A DNA stretch of 64,000 nucleotides from Halanaeroarchaeum sulfurireducens (GCF_001011115.1 NZ_CP008874.1:992001-1056000); one strand, 5' to 3'; positions 44,205 through 52,911 are shown, numbered from the stretch's first letter. Made by a program: numbers and translations. The notes: generated by a model from the sequence alone, not told the origin.

Positions 44205-44927
44205 CTACCGGATAAAGCGAGCCCCGATCCTCTCAACTGATCGCCGGATTTGTTTCTGATAAAAATACCCGACTGCCGAGAAGAAGACTGCAATCCCCAT
44301 GAGCACGAGCGCTCGTCCATACTGACCGCTCGCGAAGTCACCGCCGGCGAACACGGTGATGACGTACGCCGGAAATCGACCGACGGCGACGATGACGAGG
44401 AAGGTCCGAAGTCGGATCGTCGTGAGCCCGCTGAGAAAACAAATCACGTCGTCTGGGATCCCCGGAACGAGAAAGATCGCGAAGAGACCTGGGATCCCCA
44501 CTCGCTCGACGAAACCGTCGAAGCGCACGAGAACGTCGTCGTGGAGAATGTCCTCGACGAACGATCGGCCGTATCGCCTGGCGAGACAGAAGGCGATCGC
44601 GCTGCCGATGATAACGCCAGTGAGACTGTAGACCGTGCCGGCAACTCCGCCGAAGAGGTAGCCGGCGACGAGTGCGAACACCTGTCCTGGAATCGGCGCG
44701 ATGATCACCTGAAGGATCTGTAGGACGATGAAGACGAGGGGGGCGATCACGCCGAACTCGGCGATCCATGCCCGGAGCGCCGCGGATCGGAAGAGGAACG
44801 GAGCGTACCGTTGGACGGCGAGATACAGGAGTCCGAACGCCATCACGACTACCATGGCGGACAGGAGTGCTCGCCGCCGGTCTTTTCGTGACGCGAATAC
44901 CTGCATTCCTCTCTCTATATCGGACAT
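44205..44927 (-). CDS. TVP38/TMEM64 (DedA-like) membrane protein
   Basis: A 240-aa protein with about six helices. The SNARE-associated/VTT domain core is clear: APIPGQVFALVAGYLFGGVAGTVYSLTG, GSAIAFCLARRYGR and FLVPGIPDDVICFLSGLT. Such proteins are linked to lipid scrambling or membrane homeostasis. The start codon sits in a 17-bp palindrome (44925-44941). Confidence 0.88.
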   Translation of the reverse strand: MSDIERGMQVFASRKDRRRALLSAMVVVMAFGLLYLAVQRYAPFLFRSAALRAWIAEFGVIAPLVFIVLQILQVIIAPIPGQVFALVAGYLFGGVAGTVYSLTGVIIGSAIAFCLARRYGRSFVEDILHDDVLVRFDGFVERVGIPGLFAIFLVPGIPDDVICFLSGLTTIRLRTFLVIVAVGRFPAYVITVFAGGDFASGQYGRALVLMGIAVFFSAVGYFYQKQIRRSVERIGARFIR

Positions 44928-44941
44928 GAACCGCGTTCATG
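44925..44941. promoter_or_regulatory. Palindrome overlapping a start codon
   Basis: CATGAAC-CGC-GTTCATG, a perfect 7-bp inverted repeat with a 3-bp centre. It covers the ATG of the TVP38 gene at 44927, so it could be an operator or a hairpin that masks the start. Confidence 0.45.
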
Positions 44942-44970
44942 TTGATTCTATCCCATCGGGGATACCGACC

Positions 44971-45753
44971 CTACCGCTTCGCCTCGAGTACCCGATCGGC
45001 GATGTCCGGGAGCGCGTCCTCGACTGGCTCACGCAGGACGTGATCGGCAAGGGAGTCGGCGGGCGTCTCGTCGAGGTTGACGATGACGACGGTGGCGCCG
45101 TTCCTGTCTGCCGTCCGGGGCAGGCTCGCGGCCGGATTGACCGTCAGTGACGAACCGGCGGCGAGCAAGACGTCGGTGTCTTCGGCGTGTCGTCTGGCCC
45201 GTTTCATCGCCCCTGGAGGGAGTTGTTCGCCGAACAGCACCGTATCGGGCTTCAACACGCCATCGCACTCATCACACGTTGGCGGATAGGTGGCGTCGGC
45301 GCTGCCCGCGATCGTAGATGTCGTTTCTACCGTTCGACCGCAGTCCTGGCACGTGGATCGCGCCGCGGTCCCGTGCAGGTGGAGGACCGATTCGGACCCG
45401 GCGGCGTGGTGGAGCCCGTCAACGTTCTGCGTGACGAGCGCGTCGAGTACCCCTGCGTTCTCGAGGTCCGAAAGTGCCTCGTGTGCTGGGTTGGGTTCGA
45501 CGGGGTCGTCGTCGAACTGTTCGGCGTGAATGGCGACCCAGTCACGCCAGAAGCCGCCCGGATCACGCTCGAATCGCCCGATCGAGATATCGCTCTGATC
45601 GAATTCCCCATAGAGCCCGTTCTCGCCTCTGAAGTCCCGTACGCCAGACGGGGTGCTTATCCCCGCACCGGTCAGCGCGATGGCGTGATCGGCCGATACG
45701 AGCGCCTCGGCAACTGCGTCGCGTGACATATCCTCACTTTCGTCGTCCGTCAC
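44971..45753 (-). CDS. Sir2-family NAD-dependent protein deacylase
   Basis: A 260-aa sirtuin that removes acyl groups from lysines using NAD. NAD-binding TGAGISTPSGVRDFRG, the catalytic TQNVDGLHHAAGS (His of LHLHG follows), and two Cys pairs (CQDC, CDEC) for zinc. The length fits cytosolic archaeal Sir2. A second Met at residue 9 is an alternative start. It is separate from its neighbours. Confidence 0.94.
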   Translation of the reverse strand: MTDDESEDMSRDAVAEALVSADHAIALTGAGISTPSGVRDFRGENGLYGEFDQSDISIGRFERDPGGFWRDWVAIHAEQFDDDPVEPNPAHEALSDLENAGVLDALVTQNVDGLHHAAGSESVLHLHGTAARSTCQDCGRTVETTSTIAGSADATYPPTCDECDGVLKPDTVLFGEQLPPGAMKRARRHAEDTDVLLAAGSSLTVNPAASLPRTADRNGATVVIVNLDETPADSLADHVLREPVEDALPDIADRVLEAKR

Positions 45754-45829
45754 ATTATGTCATCCGGTCGGTCCGGCGGTGGGCACGAACACTGTGGCGC
45801 TCGTATTCACAGGCGGTACGAGGCGGATG

Positions 45830-45860
45830 CCTCGGGGCTTGATCCCGAGGCGGTTGACCG
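45830..45860. repeat. Hairpin resembling a haloarchaeal tnpB 3' end
   Basis: CCTCGGG (45830-45836) pairs with CCCGAGG (45844-45850) around GCTTGAT, followed by a second small hairpin CGGT-TG-ACCG (45851-45860). From memory this type of double hairpin ends IS1341/IS605-like elements in haloarchaea. No tnpB is next to it; it could also be a terminator for the ABC permease gene. Confidence 0.4.
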
Positions 45861-45884
45861 CTTTTCTGGGACGGGACCGCTGGT

Positions 45885-46670
45885 CTAGATATCGCGCCGG
45901 TGAAACAGGATTTGACTGAGCACCAGCAGTCCGACGAACGCCGCCAGAAGAATGCCGGTATCGATGAGATCGTACGTTCCGTCGATCAGGAGCGGCGTCG
46001 GTTCGTAATAGTACGTCGGACTGAGGTATTGAATCCAGTCGTACTCGTCCGCTCCGCCGACGACGGACTCGACGAGAAACAGGACGAACACGACGCCGAT
46101 GGCCCCACGCTCTGCGAGTGCCGCGCGGCTGGCAACCACGGAGAACATCGTGCCAATCGCTGCACACACGAGGAGATAGGGGACCGACAGGACGTGTGTC
46201 AACACCAGATGCATTGGATCGATGGATTCGCCGATCGCGGTGACCTGGGCGTAGATTGCACCGCTTGCGATGACATTGACGCCAACGATCGGGACCAGTA
46301 ACGCCGAAAATTTCTCTGCGATCAATCGCGATCGAGAAATCGGGAACGAGAGCAGCAGGTCCATCCGTTTGCTCTCGACGTCTCCGGCGATCGTCCCTCC
46401 AGCCACGTACGCGAAGTACAACCCTAACCCGAGTACCCACACGAAACTGTACACCTCTGCCCCGAGGAATCCCTCGATCGTCGCGAGCGATTCGACGCCA
46501 AATGCGTCCCGCATCGCGGGCGGGAGTTCTTCGAAGACGTCCTCGATTGGCACGTTCTCCAGCACGGTGAAATACCACACGATAAACCCCGTGTAGAGGC
46601 TGATGAGAATCGAGAGGATTGCCGTCCCGCGAAGACGACGACCCATCTCGTATCTGGCCGTTTCAAACAT
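45885..46670 (-). CDS. ABC-2 type exporter permease
   Basis: A 261-aa permease with six helices. Start at the ATG 46670 (MFETARYEMGRRLRGTA); the longer frame overlaps the ATPase gene for most of its tail. AGGTIAGDVESKRMDLLLSFPISRSRLIAEK is the cytosolic loop typical of NatB/ABC-2 permeases. It overlaps the ATPase gene by 8 nt and forms an exporter with it. Confidence 0.88.
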   Translation of the reverse strand: MFETARYEMGRRLRGTAILSILISLYTGFIVWYFTVLENVPIEDVFEELPPAMRDAFGVESLATIEGFLGAEVYSFVWVLGLGLYFAYVAGGTIAGDVESKRMDLLLSFPISRSRLIAEKFSALLVPIVGVNVIASGAIYAQVTAIGESIDPMHLVLTHVLSVPYLLVCAAIGTMFSVVASRAALAERGAIGVVFVLFLVESVVGGADEYDWIQYLSPTYYYEPTPLLIDGTYDLIDTGILLAAFVGLLVLSQILFHRRDI

Positions 46671-47580
46671 TCGAGTGGGTCTCCCGATGGTCCTCGCCCG
46701 TAACAGTATCGCCGTAGTAGTGGATGAAGACCTCTTCGAGCGGGGGTTCACTCAGGTCGACATCACGAACGTCGTGTTTCGCCAGTTCGCGGAGGAGCGC
46801 GTTGTACTCACCCGTGTACAGGAATTGAACGCCGGCGGGAAACTGATTCACCTCCCGAACCCCGTCGAGGGCCGTGATCCGCTCGATGGCTTTATCGGTG
46901 GTATGGATTCGAACGCGCTTGCCGCCCTGGCCGAGCAACGTCTTCATGTCCTCGAGTTCGACGAGTTTCCCGGAGCGGATGATGCCGACGCGATCACAGA
47001 TCTGCCGGACCTCGCTTAGCACGTGGGAGGAGAAGAAGACCGTCGTTCCTTTGGCACGTTCCTCATTGACGAACTCGTTGAACTCTGCCTGTTTGAGTGG
47101 ATCGAGCCCTGCCGTGGGTTCGTCCATGATCACGAGGTCGGGGTCGTGCATGAACGCCTGAATCACGCCCAGCATTCGCTTGTTCCCGGACGAATATTCG
47201 CGAATGGGACGGTCGATCGGTGGGGAGAAAATGTCGAGAAGATCGGACAGCCGGGTATCTCCTTTGATCGACCCGTGGTAGGCCAGAACCTCTTCCCCGG
47301 TGACTTCCTCGTCGAACCCGAGGGTTGCCGGCAGATACCCGATTCGCTGTTTCGCCTCGATCATCGCGGCCTCATCGGCACTGTCAGCCCCGAGTACCGT
47401 GGCCGTTCCCGCCGTCGGTTGTAACAATCCGAGAAGCATGCGGATCGTCGTCGACTTGCCTGCGCCGTTCGGACCGAGATACCCGAATATCTCCCCGTTC
47501 TCGACGGTGAACGAGATGGCGTCGTTCGCCAGAACGCTACCGTAGTCCTTGGTGAGATCATCTACCTCTATCGGTGGCAT
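46663..47580 (-). CDS. ABC exporter ATPase
   Basis: A 305-aa protein of the CcmA/NatA type. Walker A GPNGAGKST, signature in the form YSSGNKRMLGVIQAFM (usual LSGG altered to YSSG), Walker B LVIMDEPTAGLD and H-loop SSHVLSE. A C-terminal ~80-residue regulatory extension is present. It follows the COG1361 gene by 7 nt and overlaps the permease, so three genes form one export unit. Confidence 0.92.
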   Translation of the reverse strand: MPPIEVDDLTKDYGSVLANDAISFTVENGEIFGYLGPNGAGKSTTIRMLLGLLQPTAGTATVLGADSADEAAMIEAKQRIGYLPATLGFDEEVTGEEVLAYHGSIKGDTRLSDLLDIFSPPIDRPIREYSSGNKRMLGVIQAFMHDPDLVIMDEPTAGLDPLKQAEFNEFVNEERAKGTTVFFSSHVLSEVRQICDRVGIIRSGKLVELEDMKTLLGQGGKRVRIHTTDKAIERITALDGVREVNQFPAGVQFLYTGEYNALLRELAKHDVRDVDLSEPPLEEVFIHYYGDTVTGEDHRETHSNV

Positions 47581-47587
47581 CGGCTAC

Positions 47588-49177
47588 TCATCCCCTCCCA
47601 TAGAACCACCACGCACCGGCGGCCACGACGATCAACAGAAACCCGAAGATGAAAATCTCGGTGGATAGATCGTCCCCGGTCTCCGTCACAGTGATAGCCA
47701 CCGTCGACGGGCGAGCCGTTTTGCGCCGATCGTCGTGATCGGTGTACGTGACCCCGACGGTTGCGGGGAAACGAGTCTCCGGAGCGTCACTGTCGATCGA
47801 GAGATCGAAGGCGACGCGATCGGTTTCACCGGGTTGGAGTGACGGGACGACCGTCGTGCGTACGTCACTCTCCAGTGGGTCGTTGACGCCTACTGTGAGG
47901 CGAACGTCTCGGATCTCGGTTTCACGTCGATTGGTAATCGATAGTTCGAGAACGCCATCCTCGCCGGCGTCGAACTGAGAGTCGATCGCCGTCACGACGA
48001 CGGCATCTCGACGTTCGGCGATCGGGACGTGCAACGAATGGTGTGTTTCGCGTTCATTATCGGCGGGGGTGCGATACAGGGTCGTGATATCGATCCGCTG
48101 GGGGACGGCGTCAGCGTCGAACGGGACCGTTCCCCGGAATTGGAACGTCGTGGATTTGTTGGCAGCGAGATCGCCGATGGAGTACGTCGGATTTCGCGGT
48201 TCGAACGTGGCATTGTCGAGCACGAGGACGGCGTCGCTCACGTTTGCGGGCCCCATATTCTGAACGGTGCCCCGGAGTACACCCGTCTCATTGACCCGGA
48301 GCGTCGATTCGTCGACCGACAGCACGAACCCCTGTTCGGTTCCGGGCTGTACTCCGATCGATATTCCGTCCTGGGTGTCTCGTACTCCGTCCGGATCTGT
48401 GAATCGGATGGTGCCCGTAATCGGGACGGTTCGAAGTGCTGCATCTGAACGGACGTTCGCCTCGTAGGTGAGTGTCGCATTCTCACCGGGATCGAGTTCG
48501 TCGATCCGGGCCGTATTGCGGGCGGTTTCCCCGAGCGTGAGATCCTCGCTGGTCGATTCGAGTTCGACTGTCAGGTCCCGTGCCGTTTCGCCACCGACGT
48601 TCGTGATGTTCGTCCGGAGCGTGCCGGCATCCCCGACTCGAACGTCGCTATCGAGGGTTTGCATTTCGAATCGCGGCCCGTCATCGACACGAAGCTCGAT
48701 TGATCGAGTTACCGTCCGTGATCGCTCCTGGACGGCACCGGCGTTCGAGGAATATTGATACGTGTGCGAATAGTCGAGCGTGACCTCACACGTGTACTCA
48801 CCAGACGGTGCATCCTCCGGAACGGTGACGGTGATCGGGACCGCTTTCACGTCATGTTCGGTAACTGAACCGACCGATTGTCGTTCGGTCTCGACTGCTA
48901 TCGGATCCTCCCCTTCGAGTTCGACGGTGACCGCGCGTGCTGTCGTGACGATTCCCCTGTCTGCTGAGGCACCTAGGCGAATCTCCCCGTCGTTGGCCAC
49001 TTGCAGTGTGAGGTTCGTCGTGCTGCCGGGCGTGAGCGTCGGATCGGGGGCGAACACCTGGAGATCGGGTTCCCCCCGGACGAATACCGATTCGTTTTGT
49101 GCATCTCCGAGACCCGTGGCGGTGGCTCCGAGTAGTAGTGAAATGACGATAACCATGAGTGCGTGTTGTCGGTTCAT
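47588..49177 (-). CDS. COG1361-type secreted surface protein with C-terminal anchor
   Basis: A 529-aa protein with a Sec-type signal (residues 1-26), several CARDB/NEW3-like repeats of ~100 residues (LTLQVANDGEI, TNITNVGGETARDL, GTVQNMGPANVSDAVL, LSITNRRETEIRDV) and a C-terminal helix followed by a few basic residues (IFIFGFLLIVVAAGAWWFYGRG), so it stays in the membrane facing outwards. Such proteins accompany ABC-2 exporters in haloarchaea and may be a surface subunit. First gene of the exporter operon. Confidence 0.85.
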   Translation of the reverse strand: MNRQHALMVIVISLLLGATATGLGDAQNESVFVRGEPDLQVFAPDPTLTPGSTTNLTLQVANDGEIRLGASADRGIVTTARAVTVELEGEDPIAVETERQSVGSVTEHDVKAVPITVTVPEDAPSGEYTCEVTLDYSHTYQYSSNAGAVQERSRTVTRSIELRVDDGPRFEMQTLDSDVRVGDAGTLRTNITNVGGETARDLTVELESTSEDLTLGETARNTARIDELDPGENATLTYEANVRSDAALRTVPITGTIRFTDPDGVRDTQDGISIGVQPGTEQGFVLSVDESTLRVNETGVLRGTVQNMGPANVSDAVLVLDNATFEPRNPTYSIGDLAANKSTTFQFRGTVPFDADAVPQRIDITTLYRTPADNERETHHSLHVPIAERRDAVVVTAIDSQFDAGEDGVLELSITNRRETEIRDVRLTVGVNDPLESDVRTTVVPSLQPGETDRVAFDLSIDSDAPETRFPATVGVTYTDHDDRRKTARPSTVAITVTETGDDLSTEIFIFGFLLIVVAAGAWWFYGRG

Positions 49178-49553
49178 GCCAGGGGTCTATTTGTGATGGC
49201 TTTAGAGCGAGAGGTCATTTTCTCGCGGTGGCGACCGGTCGATGGTCTCCACAATTTTCTCGATCCGAGATGGAGTGTTAGCGTTCCGATCGGAAACGAT
49301 CCGATTCAAAACCCCCCGTCCGGGCCAGCGTCGTCTTGTGCCCGATCAAGGCATGTGGAGTCACTTCCTCTCGTCTCGGATGGCCGTACTGGTTCATGTA
49401 AAAGAATCCTGTTGGAACCCTCATAGCTCTTTGGCCGATGCAGAATCGATCACCCGGGTTCCGATTGGGCTGCCGTACTGGTGGATGGCGATTTGATGAG
49501 GAATTTCCTGGTCATTCGGACGCAATTCACGACGACGAAATAGTGACAATTGA
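49178..49553. other. Gene-free spacer at the edge of the accessory zone
   Basis: This 376-nt stretch has no plausible gene. A short palindrome-like CGTTCCGATCGGAAACG lies near 49,282. It separates the COG1361 operon promoter from the UspA stop. Confidence 0.45.
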
Positions 49554-49964
49554 TCAAACGGGGACCAGCATGACGGGAGTAGAATGCATCTCGAGGACCG
49601 CTTCCGTCATGCTCGCGTGGACGATGCCTTCGATGGTGGGGCGTTCGACACATCCCATGACCACGTATTCGTAATCGCGGTCTGATTCCTGAATTGCGGA
49701 GGTGAGGCGTTTTTGTTTCGAGATATTCGTGCGATCCGACACCTCGCTTCTGGTATTGAACTGCACTTCGTACGTGACTGACGGATCGACGCTCTCGACG
49801 ACTCGCTCTACCTCCTCGCGGATTTCTTGGGACGACTCCTGTTCGTCCTCCAGGACGTGATACACGAGCAGATCGTGTTCGCTCGCGGCTGCCTGTTCCA
49901 CAGCGAACTCCAGAACTGCATTTTTGTTTCCGGGTCCACCATACGCGACGAAGATCGTTCCCAT
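49554..49964 (-). CDS. Universal stress protein (UspA-like)
   Basis: A 136-aa single Usp domain. It begins MGTIFVAYGGPGNKNAVLEFAVEQA and has the alpha/beta fold spacing; the usual nucleotide-binding GxxG-(9)-GS/T motif near the C-terminus is altered (VVMGCVERPTIEGIVHASMTEAVL), so ATP binding is doubtful. Alone on the minus strand. Confidence 0.85.
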   Translation of the reverse strand: MGTIFVAYGGPGNKNAVLEFAVEQAAASEHDLLVYHVLEDEQESSQEIREEVERVVESVDPSVTYEVQFNTRSEVSDRTNISKQKRLTSAIQESDRDYEYVVMGCVERPTIEGIVHASMTEAVLEMHSTPVMLVPV

Positions 49965-50014
49965 ACGATCCTGTATAGCAGGTGAGCCCCTTTAGCTTTT
50001 AACAGGCGCTAAGC

Positions 50015-50074
50015 CCCCACCCTCAACGGGTACCGCAGTCCGCGCCAGCGGACAAGGAACGCAGTAGGGTGGGG
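50015..50074. repeat. Left-end-like palindrome of an IS200/IS605-type element
   Basis: CCCCACCCT (50015-50023) pairs with AGGGTGGGG (50066-50074); inside it GTCCGC (50038-50043) pairs with GCGGAC (50048-50053) with loop GCCA. Subterminal nested hairpins are what TnpA-type transposases bind. No transposase is present here. Confidence 0.55.
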
Positions 50075-50113
50075 ATACAGCGTCATCAGAAATCGAAGAT
50101 ATCTGATTGGCAG

Positions 50114-50656
50114 TCAGGCCACCTGATCGCTGTCTTGGAAGGTGACCCTCGTGTCGTCGGAATCAACAGTGGTTTGGATAGTGATCCATCCATCGTTTCC
50201 TTGGATTTTTTGGGCGTCTTGAAAGGAGAGTTGGACCCGTTCCGTCGTGGTAATGGAATCTCCGGGAGCTAGCGTACCGATCTCGTTGGTGCCCTCCCAG
50301 ACCAGGTCACTCGTATCGGTATTGTCCTCCCCGGCAAATACTCGCGTGTACACGACAACGTTTCTCGCGGTCTCGTTTTGGTTGTTGGTCAGGGTCGCCG
50401 TTACATCACGACAGGTCCACCCACACTCCTCAATACCATCTACCGTGAATGAGAAGGGCGGGGCGGCCGTGGTGTGCATACTGCCTGTTTCAGTATCGGA
50501 TACCGTTGCCGTGGGAAAGTCTTCGATGGTATCCTCAGAGTCGCCCGCCGAGGGGCCACCTGGAGCGGGACCCGCGCCGGTGTAGAGAGCTGCTCCAATC
50601 CCCACAGCGAGAACGACTACGACAATAATCCCGCCGATTACGTATTTTTGATTCAT
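50114..50656 (-). CDS. Membrane-anchored extracellular protein, unknown
   Basis: A 180-aa protein. N-terminal helix YVIGGIIVVVVLAVGIGAAL anchors it, followed by a Pro/Gly/Ser linker and one beta domain with a Cys pair (CGWTC). TATLTNNQNETARNVVVYTRVF...NEIGTLAPGDS resembles the FxLYD/CARDB-type modules of haloarchaeal surface proteins. Function unknown. Confidence 0.75.
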   Translation of the reverse strand: MNQKYVIGGIIVVVVLAVGIGAALYTGAGPAPGGPSAGDSEDTIEDFPTATVSDTETGSMHTTAAPPFSFTVDGIEECGWTCRDVTATLTNNQNETARNVVVYTRVFAGEDNTDTSDLVWEGTNEIGTLAPGDSITTTERVQLSFQDAQKIQGNDGWITIQTTVDSDDTRVTFQDSDQVA

Positions 50657-50784
50657 GGGTAGAAGTGTCCGCTTTACTCACCACTTTTCGCAGTCGACTG
50701 AGATTTCCTTTGCAATGGGCTGAGGAACGTAGGGCGCGGTGCTTGTTGTTTTCATCATAGTTGGATTGATCTTAACGGCGGTAT

Positions 50785-51006
50785 TCACGGAGTGGCCGCG
50801 GGTCCTGCGGATTTTACCTCGCGGAGATCAATAGCCCCCTCGTTGACCGTTTTTCCGGAACTCTCGGTTCCGCCAGGACCGGAGTCCTCACCAGACGAGC
50901 CGAGATACATCACCTCTGGAACATCATCTGGCAACTCAGTTGGAGGCCCGGCCGATTCATCGCTGACAAGATGTGAAGTATGAACTTCCGGTTGGGGCTG
51001 TGACAT
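50785..51006 (-). CDS. Small acidic disordered protein, unknown
   Basis: A 73-aa protein rich in Pro, Gly, Ser and Glu with no hydrophobic core (MSQPQPEVHTSHLVSDESAG...). A strong TATA box 30 nt before the ATG fits a leaderless gene and is the main evidence that it is real. No family recognised. Confidence 0.5.
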   Translation of the reverse strand: MSQPQPEVHTSHLVSDESAGPPTELPDDVPEVMYLGSSGEDSGPGGTESSGKTVNEGAIDLREVKSAGPAATP

Positions 51007-51030
51007 TACATGTGGTAGTTACAGATCTTC

Positions 51031-51040
51031 GAATATAAAA
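51031..51040 (-). promoter_or_regulatory. TATA box of the 73-aa gene
   Basis: On the minus strand TTTTATATTC, centred 30 nt before the ATG at 51006. Confidence 0.55.
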
Positions 51041-51300
51041 GGAGTACATCAAAATGGCACTCATTCCGCGACTTCAAATTCTAAGAAGAATTATCAAACA
51101 AATGTAGACTATTTTCGCTATCACAGTAGTAATATTACGGCGGAATACGATACTTCCATGAGATATTATGTGTCATTCGTTCGGCAACCAACGAATCAAT
51201 CAGTTCGTCCGCTCCGAATCAAAACACAATCATTTTCAGCAGACGCGTGCCTTGAGGTCATTCGACCCCCTCACGCCGTGGAGATTCACGCATTCGACAA

Positions 51301-51570
51301 TCAAACCGTAGACCGCAGCACCCGTCGCGTAACTAACTGGTGTGGGACTATATCAGAACGGTTGCCGTACCCCTTCTTTGTTCCAGAGTCTGGAATTTCG
51401 ACTTTCGCCGAATTTGACGCCATGTCCTCGACCGCCCACACCCATCGGGTCTCGCTCTGGACGTTTCCCGCTGGAACCGCGTCAGTGGTGTTTCTGATGG
51501 AGTTGCCGTTCGTCTCGCCTCCCCTGACTTGGCGATCGTTCGGGGAATTGTCAACCACCCATTTGGTCAC
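51301..51570 (-). CDS. Possible 89-aa protein, unknown
   Basis: A GTG start at 51570 follows a Shine-Dalgarno match GGAGG with a 4-nt gap. Third codon positions are mostly G/C in the first 60 codons, then fade. The protein (MTKWVVDNSPNDRQ...) is polar with no recognised domain. A longer frame on the other strand (51158-51583) overlaps it, also with a TATA box at a good distance, so only one or neither is real. Confidence 0.3.
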   Translation of the reverse strand: MTKWVVDNSPNDRQVRGGETNGNSIRNTTDAVPAGNVQSETRWVWAVEDMASNSAKVEIPDSGTKKGYGNRSDIVPHQLVTRRVLRSTV

Positions 51571-51644
51571 GTCACCTCCCTAGTCTGATAATCGAAAGGG
51601 GGTGATCGGCGGCGCACGAATGGCTTCTCGTCCGCCGCGCAATC

Positions 51645-51854
51645 TTAGTTAACGTTAGCCGGTCCCGTATTGACCGACATGAACATGATCCACAGGGCGA
51701 CGAACAGTACAACGCCGAGCGTGGTGACGTATTCGCCGACGCCCGTGGAAAGCCACCAACCGAAGACGAGGGTGATGGCCAACAGGGGTACGCCCAGGAC
51801 GGTCATCGAACGGCGCGAGCAGGTCGTTCCAAACTCGGAGGTGGATTGACTCAT
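51645..51854 (-). CDS. Small two-helix membrane protein, unknown
   Basis: A 69-aa protein from the ATG at 51854. Two helices (residues ~18-35 and ~42-60) with short polar ends. No family recognised. A TATATAAATT box lies about 85-95 nt upstream on the minus strand, which would imply a leader. Confidence 0.55.
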   Translation of the reverse strand: MSQSTSEFGTTCSRRSMTVLGVPLLAITLVFGWWLSTGVGEYVTTLGVVLFVALWIMFMSVNTGPANVN

Positions 51855-52129
51855 GGATTGGGTCTCCGTATCAAGGTAAACAACCCCATCGTTAATGGTA
51901 GTTTGCCACAATTCCTGGGAAATGAAAATCGTACTGTAATTTATATACTACATCGAGATCATCCGTCTTACGGTCGCTACGGGTAGCAATGAGACGCAGT
52001 AAAATCGATATAGTCCCACGAAACTCACAATACTCTACAACACCGACCGCTGCGTACCCAGGTAGTTCGCGATCAGAACCGCCGATACGATTGTGAAGTG
52101 CCAACGGAAACCATACGACCACGAGTCCT

Positions 52130-52354
52130 CTCAGGGGTCCTTGCGGCAATGGCCGGTGGCCTGGCGAGGTGACCAGTCACCGATAGGCTGAACCGATTCT
52201 CTGTGGCGCCGAGAGCCACGTGTGAGGCCACGGATCGGGATAGCCCCGAAACCGTCGAGAGCGTTTACGGAAGTACGAGGAGAAAGTCTCGCGCTTGAGC
52301 GCGGGGAGGAACTCAAGATGCCGAGGTAAGCTACGCCCGCCCTAAAGGGCGGGG
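52130..52354. other. Structured remnant resembling a tnpB 3' end
   Basis: Palindrome GGTGAC-CA-GTCACC (52168-52181), hairpin CTCGCGC-TTGA-GCGCGGG (52288-52305) and hairpin CCCGCCCT-AA-AGGGCGGG (52336-52353) follow each other. The last two are the kind seen at right ends of haloarchaeal IS1341/IS605-type elements, where the tnpB-linked guide RNA is made. No tnpB frame can be read upstream. The stretch 51,912-52,130 holds nothing I recognise. Confidence 0.45.
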
Positions 52355-52384
52355 CTTTCACCCATGATGGGTTTCCACACCACC

Positions 52385-52860
52385 CTTGACCGACGGCGGA
52401 CGCGGGTTGCACGCACAGCGTTCTCCGAGCGGGGACTGTTCTGTGCCCACTCGGGTACTCTCGCCGGGCTTTATCCGGCGAGGCGCTGGCCTATGGAGAG
52501 GCACGTTCGGACGCAGAGCGTCCGACCGGCTGACTCACACCGCTTTAATTCTCGGTGGCCTCCCGTCGCGTCACCGCCACAAGACGTGGCAGGAGCGGCG
52601 GCGCGTCATCCGGCCCCGAGTTCGGGGCGTGCCTACGGACGCCCCTCCGAAGCGTCCGTTTTGGCCGCTTCGGAGTGTATCACGTCTTACACACTCATGC
52701 CACCTAACAATTACGCATCGGTAGGGAAACCAGCCCTGCCGATTCCGGCAGTTGCACAGGACCGTGTCGGCTTCCTCCCCGTCCCCAGAACGCGAAGCGT
52801 TCTGGTGTGCGAACGAGACGCGAAGCGTCTCGTCAACGCCGTAAACTGCGGGGTTTCCGC
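52385..52860. other. Hairpin-dense non-coding block
   Basis: At least six strong stems occur within about 370 nt: 52460-52482 (8 bp), 52507-52525 (8 bp, AGA loop), 52613-52628 (7 bp), 52635-52659 (8 bp), 52785-52805 (9 bp, GAA loop) and 52813-52833 (9 bp, GAA loop). In addition CTCCGAAGCG (52645-52654) is a perfect 10-bp match to CGCTTCGGAG (52666-52675), which excludes the 52635-52659 stem. No frame on either strand has haloarchaeal coding character. It may be a structured RNA, possibly of transposon (omega RNA-like) origin. Confidence 0.55.
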
Positions 52861-52911
52861 CTCGGAGGAAAGATGAGACATCTAGTTGTAATCTGGATAA
52901 TGCAAACCCCC

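Noticed and set aside
51158-51583. 141-codon plus-strand frame with a TATA-like box 25 nt before its ATG
   Set aside because: Protein is rich in Ser, Thr, Arg and Pro and poor in acidic residues, typical of an antisense reading; the minus strand has better codon bias.
49985-52870. CRISPR array
   Set aside because: Repeated hairpin cores are not evenly spaced and there are no spacers of equal length; no cas gene is nearby apart from the Cas4-like nuclease 43 kb away.
52364-52876. 170-codon plus-strand frame across the hairpin block
   Set aside because: Codons follow the palindromes, the protein is basic and has no domain, and the frame lacks GC-rich third positions.
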